39,870 nt of DNA from Alphaproteobacteria bacterium (GCA_947473475.1 CANJBZ010000037.1:1-39870); one strand, 5' to 3'; shown: positions 1 through 9,413, numbered from the stretch's first letter. The notes: generated from the sequence alone by a model not told the origin. Numbers and translations: made by a program.

Positions 1-176
1 GAACCAAATACCTCCCAAGCCCCTTCCTGAAGTTGTCCTTTCCACTGCGTGATCTGATTGGGGTGAACATCGAACAGTTGCGCCAGCTCCGACAGCGTCT
101 TCTCGCCCTTGATGGCGGCAAGAGCCACCTTCGCCTTAAATGCCGGTGTATGGTTCCAGCGTGGTCGTTTCCACAT
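1..176 (-). CDS. IS3-family transposase OrfA, N-terminal part (runs off the left edge)
   Basis: Reading leftward from an ATG at 176, the frame encodes MWKRPRWNHTPAFKAKVALA and continues with AAIKGEKTLSELAQLFDVHP and NQITQW. This is the N-terminal helix-turn-helix (HTH_Tnp_1/LZIPPER type) of IS3-family OrfA proteins, which bind the element's terminal repeats. An AGGAG Shine-Dalgarno lies just upstream on the minus strand and decides the start. Only about 58 residues are inside the window. OrfB and the other end of the element are outside it. The left end of the element should fall around 240-250, but the inverted repeat cannot be proven with one end visible. The short plus-strand reading frames over this stretch are shadows. 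Confidence 0.85.
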   Translation of the reverse strand, partial: MWKRPRWNHTPAFKAKVALAAIKGEKTLSELAQLFDVHPNQITQWKGQLQEGAWEVFG

Positions 177-326
177 CGTCTCTCCTGTTCGCAAGCCATC
201 ATGGCTGCCGTCAGGCGGAAACTCCACTTATCGCCTTGTTCAATTTTGCAGAGCCAGCTCTCACATCGCCGCATTGCTTCCATGAAATCGACCGTGTAGA
301 CTTTGGTCGTGAGCGAGTTTGGTGTG
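177..326. other. Junction between the IS end and the metal-efflux operon
   Basis: No gene is supported here. Bases 177 to about 250 are the untranslated left end of the IS3-family element. The remainder leads into the first gene of the efflux operon. It contains TTGCTT (274-279) and TAGACT (297-302) separated by 17 bases, a weak sigma70-like pair that could drive the downstream operon. No MerR-, ArsR- or two-component-regulator gene is visible next to the operon. Confidence 0.4.
274..302 (+). promoter_or_regulatory. Weak candidate sigma70-like promoter for the divalent-cation efflux operon
   Basis: TTGCTT and TAGACT are spaced by exactly 17 bases. Each matches its consensus only partly. The position, 25 bases before the first start codon, is sensible for a promoter with a short leader. 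No metal-responsive operator was recognised. This is inference from spacing and position only. Confidence 0.25.
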
Positions 327-701
327 ATGCAGTTAACGCATTTAATTGCTAACGGGCTACGGCGGCTAGGCGCTTTCAGCGTGGCCGTGATGGGCGCGCT
401 TGCTCTGCTGTTGTTTACGCACATTGTCATGTGCCCGCCTACGCTGGACGATGACGTTTGTGCCGCTGCACGCATCGATCATGCCGTCCATTGCACGCTT
501 GAAAAGGCCGCGCATGTGGCGAAGCCCGATGGGGACTTGCCCACATTGCTGGCACCCGAACCGGTGCAACACGTGGCGGTTCTGTTTGCTGCCATCCTGG
601 CGCTGCCTCAGCCTGCCTCAGCACATTTGCTTCGTGAGGCACGAGCGCCGGATCGAAGCTCTGCCCTTGCCCACAAGCGAACCGTTGTTCTGCTGACCTA
701 G
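327..701 (+). CDS. Small hypothetical membrane/exported protein at the head of the efflux operon
   Basis: The protein is 124 residues from the ATG at 327. The open frame begins earlier at a TTG, but GAGCGAG lies a sensible distance before the ATG. A hydrophobic segment at about residues 13-35 (LGAFSVAVMGALALLLFTHI) is followed by a Cys-Pro-Pro and an acidic DDD run. A second hydrophobic stretch, around residues 80-98, contains FAAILALPQPASA. I do not recognise the family. Short, variable membrane or periplasmic proteins often precede RND metal-efflux genes (for example CzcI-like proteins), but sequence similarity to those is not evident. The gene ends about 110 bases before the adaptor start, so co-transcription is plausible. 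Confidence 0.45.
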   Translation: MQLTHLIANGLRRLGAFSVAVMGALALLLFTHIVMCPPTLDDDVCAAARIDHAVHCTLEKAAHVAKPDGDLPTLLAPEPVQHVAVLFAAILALPQPASAHLLREARAPDRSSALAHKRTVVLLT

Positions 702-812
702 CTCAGTCCTTGAGCTTGCGAGTTGGTAGCGTGCGCGATTTCGCGAGCGCACGCCATCGCATTTCAAGTCAGTCCAAAGCCGCAGTCGCGGCAGACAAAC
801 GACGGTATTCCT

Positions 813-2012
813 ATGAGCACATCCGAATCGCGCGGAGCCATCGCGCGCATATTCAGGCGTTCTTGGCGCACATGGCTTTTTGCGCTCGGAGCGATTTTCG
901 TTGTCGCCGATGTCGCCTATCACATCTATGGCGAACAGGCCGGAACCGCCGGACGAACGATCACCGCCCCTCCGGCGGCTGAAGCCACAGCTATCGCGTC
1001 CACTCAGACCGGTATCGTCAGACTTTCACCCGAGCAGCGCGCCGCTGCAGGGATCACGGTGGAATCCGTTGCGTTCAAGCCGCACGCCGAAACGTTCCGT
1101 GCGCCGGGCGAGGTGCGGGTCAACGACTACGCGACTAGCAACGTAACTTCGCGGCTGAGGGCAACGGTCATTTCTCGCCAGGGAAAGCTTGGGGACCGTG
1201 TGCCCGCTGGTCAGGTTTTGGTCAGGCTCTACAGCGCCGACATGGCGGATGCGGAGAGCGCCTTTGTGCTGGCAAGTAAGACCTTTACCCGCGTGAACAG
1301 CCTTAAAGCTTATGTCTCTGGCCAGCAGTTCGACGAGGCGGAGGTAAAGCGAGACGAAGCGCGGGGACGGCTTGAAACATACGGCCTTGCGGCTTCCCGG
1401 ATCGCAGATTTAGCAAGCAACGGCCTAGCGAACCGCTCCGCTGGTGAATTCGAAATCTCGGCACCTCAAGCGGGGATCATAACGAGTGACGCGTTCCGTG
1501 CCGGGGAAGTAGTCGAACCGGGCAAGACGCTATTCGAAATCTCCAATCTAAGCTCTGTCTGGGTTGAGGCACAGGTAAGTCCAGAAATTGCGTCCCGCAT
1601 CTCCGGAACCCGCGCGAGGCTGACGGCAGGTGGACGCGCTTACGACGCGCGCATCGTGCAAGTCCTTCAACAACTCAACGAAACGACTCGCACTGTCGGC
1701 GTCCGGCTGGAAGTTGCGAACGCCGGGGGGGGCCTCAAGCCGGGCCAATACGCCGATGTGGAGCTGTACAGCGCATCGGCACCGGAACTGTTCGTCCCTA
1801 CCGTGGCGCTGCTGCGTAATGGGGACGGCGGATGGATTGTGTATGTCGAGGACGCTCTCGCTGCATTCCACCCTGTGCCGGTAACACCGCTGCACGCTGC
1901 CGGCGACGAAACTGCCATCACCGGAATTCAACCCGGTGCCAAGATCGTCACCATGGGGGCCTTCTTTGTGAAATCCGAAGCCGAAAAATCGGCATTCGGC
2001 GACGAGGATTAA
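813..2012 (+). CDS. RND efflux periplasmic adaptor (membrane-fusion) subunit, CzcB-like
   Basis: The 399-residue adaptor links an inner-membrane RND pump to an outer-membrane channel. The frame is open from a TTG at 723, but the ATG at 813 gives the expected cytoplasmic start (MSTSESRGAIARIF) followed by one membrane anchor (WLFALGAIFVVADVAYHIYG). The mature part begins with the family-typical LSPEQRAAAGITVESV. It continues with a lipoyl/barrel half (GEVRVNDYATSNVTSRL), an alpha-hairpin rich in Ala/Glu/Arg, the second lipoyl half (SAPQAGIITSDAFRAGEVVE) and the beta-barrel and membrane-proximal domains ending in GAFFVKSEAEKSAFGDED. The pump gene follows after 4 bases. The CzcB assignment rests on the neighbouring pump; the metal is not readable from this subunit. 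Confidence 0.88.
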   Translation: MSTSESRGAIARIFRRSWRTWLFALGAIFVVADVAYHIYGEQAGTAGRTITAPPAAEATAIASTQTGIVRLSPEQRAAAGITVESVAFKPHAETFRAPGEVRVNDYATSNVTSRLRATVISRQGKLGDRVPAGQVLVRLYSADMADAESAFVLASKTFTRVNSLKAYVSGQQFDEAEVKRDEARGRLETYGLAASRIADLASNGLANRSAGEFEISAPQAGIITSDAFRAGEVVEPGKTLFEISNLSSVWVEAQVSPEIASRISGTRARLTAGGRAYDARIVQVLQQLNETTRTVGVRLEVANAGGGLKPGQYADVELYSASAPELFVPTVALLRNGDGGWIVYVEDALAAFHPVPVTPLHAAGDETAITGIQPGAKIVTMGAFFVKSEAEKSAFGDED

Positions 2013-2016
2013 GGCC

Positions 2017-5000
2017 ATGCTCGATTGGATTGTCCGTGCAGCGATTACGGGACGATTACTTGTCGTCCTGGGCCTTGTTAGCCTCGCACTCGCAGCAGTC
2101 CTTCTGATCCCACGTCTCAACCTCGACGCCTTCCCGGATGTGACGAATGTTCAGGTCGTGGTGAACACAGAGGCGCGGGGTCTTGCCGCTGCGGAGGTCG
2201 AGCAGCTCATAACCTATCCCGTCGAAGCCGTGATGTACGCTCTCCCAGATGTGCAGGAAGTGCGTTCGATTTCGAGCACCGGGTTGTCCGTCGTTACCGT
2301 CGTCTTTCGTGACGGAACCGATATCTATTTCGCGCGGCAGCTCGTGTTCGAGCAATTACAAAAAGCCAAGGAAGACATCCCCGCCTTCGCGGGAACGCCG
2401 GAACTCGGGCCGAACACCTCCGGCCTGGGCCAAGTCTTTCAGTACATCCTCTATTCCGAACGGCCCGGCGCGTACGACAAGATGGCCCTCCGTAGCCTCA
2501 ATGACTGGGTCGTAAAGCGGCTGTTGATGTCGGCCGACGGCGTGACGGACATCGTCTCGTTCGGTGGTGACGTTCGCCAATATCAGGTGAACCTCGACCC
2601 GTCGAAGCTGCTCGCCTACGGGCTTTCGGTCGCCAATGTTCGAGAAGCGCTGGAAAAGAATAACCGCAATGTCGGCGGCTGGTATCAGGACCGCGGCGCG
2701 GAACAGCTCGCCATTCGCGGTGTCGGTTGGATCAGGCCGGGCGACGAGGGGCTCGCGGATGTCGCCAACGTGCCGGTTAAGGAAAAAGACGGGACGGTAA
2801 TTCGCGTGCGCGATGTGGGTGAAGTCGCCTTCGGCGGTGAAATCCGACAAGGTGCGACGACCATCACGCTGCGTGACCAGGACGCTAAGCCCGTTTCTAT
2901 GGGAGAAGTCGTCACCGCCATCGCTCTCAAGCGCATCGGCGCTAACACGAACTCTACCGTACGCGCCCTGCAGGAGCGTGTGCCCCTGGTTCAGCGCACA
3001 TTACCCCCCGGCGTCCGCATGCAGATCATCTACGATCAATCGGATTTGGTTCAGAGAGCGGTCGGGACCGTCACAAAGGCGCTCATGGAGTCATTTGTTC
3101 TAATCGTTCTCGTATTGATGGCCTTCCTCGTAAACCTACGCGCCTCTTTGATTGTGCTCTTGTCCGTTCCGATCTCGATTGCCGCGGCGCTCGTCCTGAT
3201 GGCGTGGCTCGGCATTTCCGCAAACCTTATGTCAATGGGCGGGCTTGCGATTGCAATCGGGATGATCGTGGACGGTTCCGTCGTGATGATGGAAAATGTA
3301 TTCGCACATCTCAGCCATGCAAACCAAGGCGGTCAGGACAAGCCGGATTTGCGCCTGGTTATTCAGGAAGCGGCGCGCGAGGTTGCTCAGCCCGTCTTTT
3401 TCGGGGTTCTCATCATCGTTGTGGTGTTCGCGCCGCTTTTCAGTTTGGAGGGCATTGAAGGAAAGCTCTTCATTCCCATGGCGCTCAGCATTGTTTTCGC
3501 GCTTCTTGCGTCGCTCGCGGTAGCGCTGCTCGCAATTCCGGCTCTCGCGACGCTTCTATTTTCCAAGCCCGCGCGACATGTCGAAAGTCCCTTGCTCGCG
3601 CCCATCGCGAAGGCATACCAAAAACTTCTTCCGGCGGCGATCAGGCACCCTGCATTGATTGCCCTCTGTGCAGCAGGTGTGTTTGGGCTGACCTTGCTGC
3701 TTGTCCCACACCTTGGCAGTGAGTTCATTCCCGAACTCGAAGAAGGCACGCTCGATATTCGCGTGACGACGGCTCCCTCCGTAAGTCTGGACACAGCGCT
3801 CTCGCTTGCCCCGAAGATTGAACGCACGCTGATGCAGTTTCCGGAAGTGACCTATGCCTTCAGTCATATCGGCCGCCCGGAACTCGGCGGCGATCCAGAG
3901 CCCGTGTCGAACAATGAGGTTTGGGTCGGACTGAAACCGATTGAAGAATGGACGACCGCCCGAACGCGTCCCGCGTTGCAGGAGAAAATTGAACAGGCGC
4001 TGTCTGTGTATCCCGGCGTTTTGATCTCCTTTACACAGCCTATTAAGATGCGAGTGGACGAACTTCTTTCCGGCGTTCGCGCCGATTTGGCTATCAAGCT
4101 GTTCGGACCCGATCTTGCGATACTTGCTGAAAAAGGGGGGCAGATCGAAGCCTTGGTCCGTGGAACGAGCGGCGCGAGCGACGTGGCCTTAGAGCCCATC
4201 GAGGGCGAGGCGCAGCTCACCGTTACTCCGGATCGCGCTGCTCTCGACCGGCACGGAATAGCGGTCAACGACGTAATGGACCTGGTGCAGGATGCCATTG
4301 GCGGATCAGCAGCCGGGCAAATCATCAATGGTAACGAGCGTTATGACATCTATGTCCGGCTTGCTAAGAGCTATCGCGATACACCCGGCGCCATTCAGGA
4401 TTTGATCCTGAAATCGCCGAACGGAGCACTCGTCAGGCTTGGCGATGTTGCTAAAGTCGACATTGTGAGCGGCCCACCGCAAATCCGGCGCGATGATGTT
4501 CAACGCCGCGTGGTGATCCAAACCAACGTTGAAGGCCGCGACATGGGCGGGCTCGTTAGCGAGCTGCAAGAACGTATCGCATCGCAGATACAGCTTCCGC
4601 CCGGCTACACCGTGACCTTCGGTGGGCAATTCGAGAACCAGCAGCGGGCGCAAGCGCGATTGATGATCGTTGTGCCTGTCTCGTTGGGCCTAATCTTTCT
4701 TCTGCTCTATTTCGCGTTTGGTTCAGTAGGGCAGGCGCTGCTCATCATGACGAATGTTCCCCTCGCTTTGATCGGCGGCATCACGGCCCTTTATGTTTCT
4801 GGAACATATTTATCTGTTCCGGGATCAATCGGTTTCATCGCGCTATCCGGTGTGGCGGTTCTGAACGGCGTCGTGATGGTCAACGCCATTAATCAACGCT
4901 TGGACCGGGAACGTCCGGTCCAACAGGCGGTCTTCGAAGGCGCGGTTTCGCGGCTTCGGCCCGTGCTGATGACGGCCACGATAACGGGGCTCGGCCTCAT

Positions 5001-5199
5001 TCCTTTGCTGCTCGCGCGCGGTGTGGGATCGGAAGTGCAGCGGCCGTTGGCCATCGTCGTGGTGGGCGGCCTCGTAAGCTCCACCCTGCTCACTCTTGTA
5101 GTCTTACCCGCGCTTTATCGCTGGTTCTCGCGGGGCGTGCTTGCCGATAACAAACGTGCCGTAGGCCAAGAATTATCGCCCGCTGGAGGCGCTCTATGA
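2017..5199 (+). CDS. CzcA-family heavy-metal efflux RND transporter (inner-membrane pump)
   Basis: This 1060-residue proton-driven antiporter has the length of the heavy-metal-efflux RND family. TM1 is near residues 10-32. TM4 carries the proton-relay aspartate in GGLAIAIGMIVDGSVVMMEN (Asp419). Two RND repeats and large periplasmic porter loops are present. The CzcA-type segment MRVDELLSGVRADLAIKLFG is clear. At the three positions where CusA has its substrate methionines, this protein has Ile (LDIRV), a non-Met residue (SNNEVWVG) and Glu (MRVDEL), so a divalent metal (Zn, Cd, Co or Ni) is more likely than Cu(I). TM4 lacks the DFG of classical CzcA, so the exact metal is open. The stop overlaps the next start (ATGA at 5196-5199). 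Confidence 0.93.
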   Translation: MLDWIVRAAITGRLLVVLGLVSLALAAVLLIPRLNLDAFPDVTNVQVVVNTEARGLAAAEVEQLITYPVEAVMYALPDVQEVRSISSTGLSVVTVVFRDGTDIYFARQLVFEQLQKAKEDIPAFAGTPELGPNTSGLGQVFQYILYSERPGAYDKMALRSLNDWVVKRLLMSADGVTDIVSFGGDVRQYQVNLDPSKLLAYGLSVANVREALEKNNRNVGGWYQDRGAEQLAIRGVGWIRPGDEGLADVANVPVKEKDGTVIRVRDVGEVAFGGEIRQGATTITLRDQDAKPVSMGEVVTAIALKRIGANTNSTVRALQERVPLVQRTLPPGVRMQIIYDQSDLVQRAVGTVTKALMESFVLIVLVLMAFLVNLRASLIVLLSVPISIAAALVLMAWLGISANLMSMGGLAIAIGMIVDGSVVMMENVFAHLSHANQGGQDKPDLRLVIQEAAREVAQPVFFGVLIIVVVFAPLFSLEGIEGKLFIPMALSIVFALLASLAVALLAIPALATLLFSKPARHVESPLLAPIAKAYQKLLPAAIRHPALIALCAAGVFGLTLLLVPHLGSEFIPELEEGTLDIRVTTAPSVSLDTALSLAPKIERTLMQFPEVTYAFSHIGRPELGGDPEPVSNNEVWVGLKPIEEWTTARTRPALQEKIEQALSVYPGVLISFTQPIKMRVDELLSGVRADLAIKLFGPDLAILAEKGGQIEALVRGTSGASDVALEPIEGEAQLTVTPDRAALDRHGIAVNDVMDLVQDAIGGSAAGQIINGNERYDIYVRLAKSYRDTPGAIQDLILKSPNGALVRLGDVAKVDIVSGPPQIRRDDVQRRVVIQTNVEGRDMGGLVSELQERIASQIQLPPGYTVTFGGQFENQQRAQARLMIVVPVSLGLIFLLLYFAFGSVGQALLIMTNVPLALIGGITALYVSGTYLSVPGSIGFIALSGVAVLNGVVMVNAINQRLDRERPVQQAVFEGAVSRLRPVLMTATITGLGLIPLLLARGVGSEVQRPLAIVVVGGLVSSTLLTLVVLPALYRWFSRGVLADNKRAVGQELSPAGGAL

Positions 5200-6647
5200 T
5201 CCGGCCGCCGCATCGCCTTAGGACGTTTACCGGCTTTGCTGCTTTGGTCCTGGCCGGGTGCGCCGCGCCATCCGTTCCTTCGCCGAACCCCGTTATGGTG
5301 GAGTTGCCCTCAATGTGGGCCGAGGGCATCTCCCCGAACAGCGAAGTGTGGCCCGACACATCTTGGTGGCAGCAATTCCAAAGCCCGGAACTCAACGCAC
5401 TCGTAACGGAAAGCCGTGCCCGAAATTTTGATCTTGTGGCGGCGACAGCTCGCATCACACAAGCCGAAGCGCAGACCAATATCGCGCGCGCAGCACGTTT
5501 CCCAAGCGTTTCCGTTGGGGCGGCGGGCCAAAACCAAGGCGCGCTGGCGAGCGGTGCCGCTGCAAGCAACCTCCTGTTCGGAGTCTCCGGGCAGGTCGCG
5601 TACGAAGCGGATTTTTGGGGTGTCGCCAGAAACAACATTCGGGCGGCCCAGTCCCTGTTGCAATCGACGCAGTTCGCACGGGAAACGGTGGCTCTTACGA
5701 TCACAGCGGAGACGGCCAACAGCTTCTTTGAAGTGCTGGCTTTCCGTGAGCGGCTGGCAATTGCTTCGCGCAACCTCGAAACCGCAACGCGTATCGTGGA
5801 AGCCATAAGGCGGCTTACAGAGAATGGCCTCTCATCGCCGCTCGATTTGGCACAACAGGAGGTCCTCATTGCCGGGCAGGCAGCGGCGATTCCTGCGCTT
5901 CAGCAGCAAGAGCGCGAAGCTTTCTATCGATTGGCCGTTCTGTTGGGCCGTGCGCCCGCCGGCTTCTCAGTCAATGCCGAAAGCCTGAGCGGTCTTCCTT
6001 ATCCAGCCGTCTCTCCGGGATTACCGTCAGAGCTTCTTCTGCGCCGACCGGATATCGCCCAGGCAGAAGCAAATCTCGCAGCTGCCGACGCCAACATTGA
6101 GGCCGCGCGCGGTGCGTTCTTGCCCAAGATTGCGCTAACCGGTTCTGGCGGGCTCGTGACCGGGGCTATTTCGGTTGTAACGGATGGATTCATAGGAGGT
6201 GACGTAGCGGCTGCTTCGGGCGGCACAGGGCTGGTATATGCCCTTGGCGCATCGCTGCTGCAGACGATTTTCGACGGCGGCCGTCGCCAAGGTCAACTGC
6301 AATTGGCCCAAGCACAGCAACAGGAGCTAGTCGCCGATTACCGAAAGGCGGTTTTCAAATCCTTCGGCGAAGTCGAAACCGCGATTAATCAGGTTAGCCG
6401 CCTTGCCGAGCGAGAACGGCTCAAAACCGAGCAGGTAACGAAGGCAACGACGGTCTTCGACATTTCCAATGTGCAATATCGCGAGGGTCTGATCGGCCTT
6501 CTGGCGTTGCTGCAGGCGCAACAAACGCTTTTTACTGCACAGGACGAATTGGTCGAACTCCGGCTCGCACGACTGCAGGCAATCACAAGCCTATACAGGG
6601 CACTCGGGGGCGGATGGGTTCGAAACCCGGAGACCACCGCGCCATGA
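5196..6647 (+). CDS. NodT-family outer-membrane efflux channel lipoprotein
   Basis: This 483-residue TolC-type outer-membrane factor of the NodT lipoprotein subfamily should complete the tripartite efflux complex with the two preceding proteins. The signal peptide ends in a lipobox, ALVLAGC, with the lipidated Cys at residue 22. The TolC repeat structure is visible twice as Ala/Gln-rich helical hairpins, for example ITQAEAQTNIARAARFPSVS and GQLQLAQAQQQELVADYRKA. The family signature LLLRRPDIAQAEANLAAADA is near residues 280-300. Its start overlaps the pump stop by four bases, so translation is coupled. Part of its 3' half recurs in decayed form at 8983-9405. Confidence 0.92.
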   Translation: MIRPPHRLRTFTGFAALVLAGCAAPSVPSPNPVMVELPSMWAEGISPNSEVWPDTSWWQQFQSPELNALVTESRARNFDLVAATARITQAEAQTNIARAARFPSVSVGAAGQNQGALASGAAASNLLFGVSGQVAYEADFWGVARNNIRAAQSLLQSTQFARETVALTITAETANSFFEVLAFRERLAIASRNLETATRIVEAIRRLTENGLSSPLDLAQQEVLIAGQAAAIPALQQQEREAFYRLAVLLGRAPAGFSVNAESLSGLPYPAVSPGLPSELLLRRPDIAQAEANLAAADANIEAARGAFLPKIALTGSGGLVTGAISVVTDGFIGGDVAAASGGTGLVYALGASLLQTIFDGGRRQGQLQLAQAQQQELVADYRKAVFKSFGEVETAINQVSRLAERERLKTEQVTKATTVFDISNVQYREGLIGLLALLQAQQTLFTAQDELVELRLARLQAITSLYRALGGGWVRNPETTAP

Positions 6648-6678
6648 GCGGCACGCATCCAAACGGGGAATTATTCAG

Positions 6679-8928
6679 ATGAGTAACGCCGGGGATGGCC
6701 TTCAAGATAATTGCGCGTCGGAGGGCTGTGCACTTTCCGGGGTACCGTCGGCTTCTTCTGCTTCGGGGAAGCGCTCCTACAAAATTGGCGGAATGGATTG
6801 TGCAGAAGAAGTGCAAGCGTTGAAACGTGCGGTCGGGCCGGTGGTCGGCACCGAGAACAACCTTGCCTTCGATGTATTGAATGCTCGCATGACCGTCAGC
6901 GACGCCGCGCAAAGCGTTCCAGACGAACGGATTCTGGAAGCAGTGGCATCGACAGGCCTGACTGCTGAGCGATGGCAGGAGGCGCAAGGAAAACCACAGG
7001 CTGGCGGTCAGCAGCGGCAGCAACTCCGATTCACGGTTGCAAGTGGTGCGTTCATTCTGCTCGGTCTCGGTATCCATACGGCGCTCGCCGGCGGCCTGGA
7101 GAACGCATGGCGCCTTTTTGCGACTCATTCCGGCCAGACGATGCCGGTGGCGGAGGTCGCCGCCTATGTCCTGGCGATTCTCACGGGCGGGCGCTTTGTC
7201 GCCGTCAAGTCTTGGTATGCGGTACGCGCATTGCGGCCGGACATGAATCTCTTGATGACGGTAGCCGTCATCGGCGCCGCAATCATAGGGGAATGGTTTG
7301 AAGCCGCTACGGTAAGCTTCCTGTTTGCCGTGTCGCTGACGCTTGAGAGCTGGAGCGTCGGTCGAGCGCGTCGCGCTATCGCCCAGCTTCTCGATTTGGC
7401 GCCCAAGATTGTTCGTTTGCTCCTGCCGGACGGGAAGGAAAAGGACGTGCCACTTGCCGAAGTTCGGCCCGGCGACCGCTTTGTCGTACCCGGCGGGGCG
7501 GCAATCGCTCTCGACGGGCGCGTCATCTCAGGCACCAGCGCGGTGAATCAGGCGCCCATCACCGGGGAGAGCGTACCTGTTGAGAAAGCCCCCGGCGCGG
7601 AAGTCTTTGCTGGCACCATCAATGGAGACGGCACGCTTACGGTCGAGGCAAGCAAAGCAGCGCAGGACACGACCCTCGCCCGCATCGTCAAAATGGTCGA
7701 AGAAGCCCATGGGCGGCGCGCACCATCCGAGCAATGGGTTGAACAATTTGCCCGCGTTTACACTCCGGCAGTCATGGCCTTGGCGGTAGCGGTTTTCCTC
7801 GGGCCGCCACTCATCTTCAGCGGCGCATCGTGGGACGACTGGTTCTATCGGGCATTGGTCCTGCTCGTGATCGCCTGTCCTTGCGCGCTGGTGATCTCGA
7901 CGCCGGTTTCGATCGTGGCCTCGCTCGCGGCGGCGGCGCGTGCTGGCGTGTTGGTGAAAGGCGGCGCTTTCATCGAATTGCCTGCTCGCCTGAACGCGAT
8001 TGCCATGGACAAGACCGGAACGATTACCCGGGGCGAGCCCGAAGTTTTCCGCGTTATCGCATTCAACGGTCACACCGAGCCGGAGCTGCTGGCCCGCGCG
8101 GCGGCACTCGAAGCGCGGTCCAGCCATCCGCTCGCGAGCGCCATTCGCCGCTACTCAGACGCCAGAGATATCGCGACAACGCCAGCCGCCGACGTTCAGG
8201 TCCTGAAGGGCAAAGGCCTTGTCGGCACGTTCAACGGAGAAATCTTTTGGCTCGGCTCGCACCGTTACGTCGTTGAGCGAGCTCAGGATACGCCCGAGTT
8301 CGCCCGCAATGCGGAAGCTTTCGAGGCGGAGGGCAAGACAGTGATCTTCGTGGGCAATACGCGGCATGTTTGCGGTTTGATTGCCGTCGCGGACGCGATC
8401 CGCCCGGAAGCACGCGATGTCGTGAAGCGTCTGCATGATATGGGCATCCAACATCTGGTGATGCTGACCGGGGACAATCGCGCCACGGCTGACGCCATTG
8501 CGCGAGAGGTAGGTATCGACGAGGCCCATGCCGAGCTTCTGCCCGAGGATAAACTCAAGAAGATCGAGGAACTCGTCGCCCGCTATGGCACAGTCGCGAT
8601 GGTGGGCGACGGCATAAACGATGCTCCAGCACTTGCGCGCGCAAATCTTGGTATCGCCATGGGCGCCATTGGCTCGGATGCCGCCATAGAGACAGCCGAT
8701 ATTGCGCTCATGACAGACGATATTTCGAAGCTTCCTTGGCTTATCGCCCACAGCAAACACACTCTCGCTGTCATCCGTCAGAACATCGTGTTCTCGCTCG
8801 CGGTCAAGGCCGTGTTCCTCGTGCTCACATTTATCGGTATGGCGAGCTTATGGGCAGCCATCGCTGCAGACATGGGCGCGTCTCTCCTCGTGATCTTCAA
8901 TGCTCTTCGTCTGTTGCGGGCGAAATAG
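6679..8928 (+). CDS. P1B-type heavy-metal translocating ATPase (Zn/Cd/Pb, ZntA/CadA-like)
   Basis: This 749-residue inner-membrane pump exports soft divalent metals to the periplasm at the cost of ATP. An N-terminal HMA-like domain carries GMDCAEE (residues 38-44), with one Cys where most have two. The intramembrane metal motif CPC is at residues 400-402. The phosphorylated aspartate is Asp444 in DKTGT. SSHPLA (the HP motif of the N domain), MLTGDN and GDGINDAPALA complete the catalytic set. The last helix carries the Asp of ADMGASLLVIFNALRLL that marks ZntA-type pumps. The gene starts 31 bases after the outer-membrane factor. With the RND operon it would give two-step export, cytoplasm to periplasm and then to the outside. 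Confidence 0.94.
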   Translation: MSNAGDGLQDNCASEGCALSGVPSASSASGKRSYKIGGMDCAEEVQALKRAVGPVVGTENNLAFDVLNARMTVSDAAQSVPDERILEAVASTGLTAERWQEAQGKPQAGGQQRQQLRFTVASGAFILLGLGIHTALAGGLENAWRLFATHSGQTMPVAEVAAYVLAILTGGRFVAVKSWYAVRALRPDMNLLMTVAVIGAAIIGEWFEAATVSFLFAVSLTLESWSVGRARRAIAQLLDLAPKIVRLLLPDGKEKDVPLAEVRPGDRFVVPGGAAIALDGRVISGTSAVNQAPITGESVPVEKAPGAEVFAGTINGDGTLTVEASKAAQDTTLARIVKMVEEAHGRRAPSEQWVEQFARVYTPAVMALAVAVFLGPPLIFSGASWDDWFYRALVLLVIACPCALVISTPVSIVASLAAAARAGVLVKGGAFIELPARLNAIAMDKTGTITRGEPEVFRVIAFNGHTEPELLARAAALEARSSHPLASAIRRYSDARDIATTPAADVQVLKGKGLVGTFNGEIFWLGSHRYVVERAQDTPEFARNAEAFEAEGKTVIFVGNTRHVCGLIAVADAIRPEARDVVKRLHDMGIQHLVMLTGDNRATADAIAREVGIDEAHAELLPEDKLKKIEELVARYGTVAMVGDGINDAPALARANLGIAMGAIGSDAAIETADIALMTDDISKLPWLIAHSKHTLAVIRQNIVFSLAVKAVFLVLTFIGMASLWAAIAADMGASLLVIFNALRLLRAK

Positions 8929-8982
8929 TGAGTGCTAACAGTGCGCAAAGGAAAGGGTGATGTAACGTCTTTAGATCGGCGG

Positions 8983-9405
8983 CTACCGCGCGCGGTTCGT
9001 TCTTGCCCAAGATCCGCTAACCGGTTCGGGTGGCGCATGGCTTGTATATGCCCTTGGTGCATCGCTGTTGTAGCGATTTTCGGCGGTGGCCGTCGGCAAG
9101 GTCAACTGCAATTGGCCCAAGCACAGCAACAGGAGCTGGTCGCCAATTACCGAAACGCTGTTTTCAAATCCGTTGGCGAAGTCGAAACGGCTGCTAATCA
9201 GGTTAGGCGCCTTGCCGAGCGAGAACGGCTCAAAGTCGAGCAGCAACGAGGGCCTTCGACATTGATCTGATCGGCCATTTGGCGCCACTGCAGGCGCAGC
9301 AACGTTTGTTCGGGGCAACTGACCTATTGGTCGAAATCCGGCTTGCACGATTCCAGGCCATCACAGCCTTGTGCAAGGCACTTGGTCGTGGATGGTTCGG
9401 AAACA
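8983..9405 (+). pseudogene. Decayed partial duplicate of the NodT-family outer-membrane factor gene
   Basis: From about 8983 to 9405 the DNA closely follows bases 6105-6625 of the intact gene, for example GGTCAACTGCAATTGGCCCA at 9100 and in the intact copy. It has lost about 75 bases after the GGTTCGGGTGG stretch and a shorter piece after the GAGCAGCAACG stretch. A CAG codon of the intact copy is a TAG at 9071. No frame spans the copy and it has no start, so it cannot make a channel. It is either a scar of a tandem duplication or the remains of a second operon's outer-membrane gene. The ATPase gene separates the two copies. Confidence 0.88.
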
Positions 9406-9413
9406 AGGAACAC

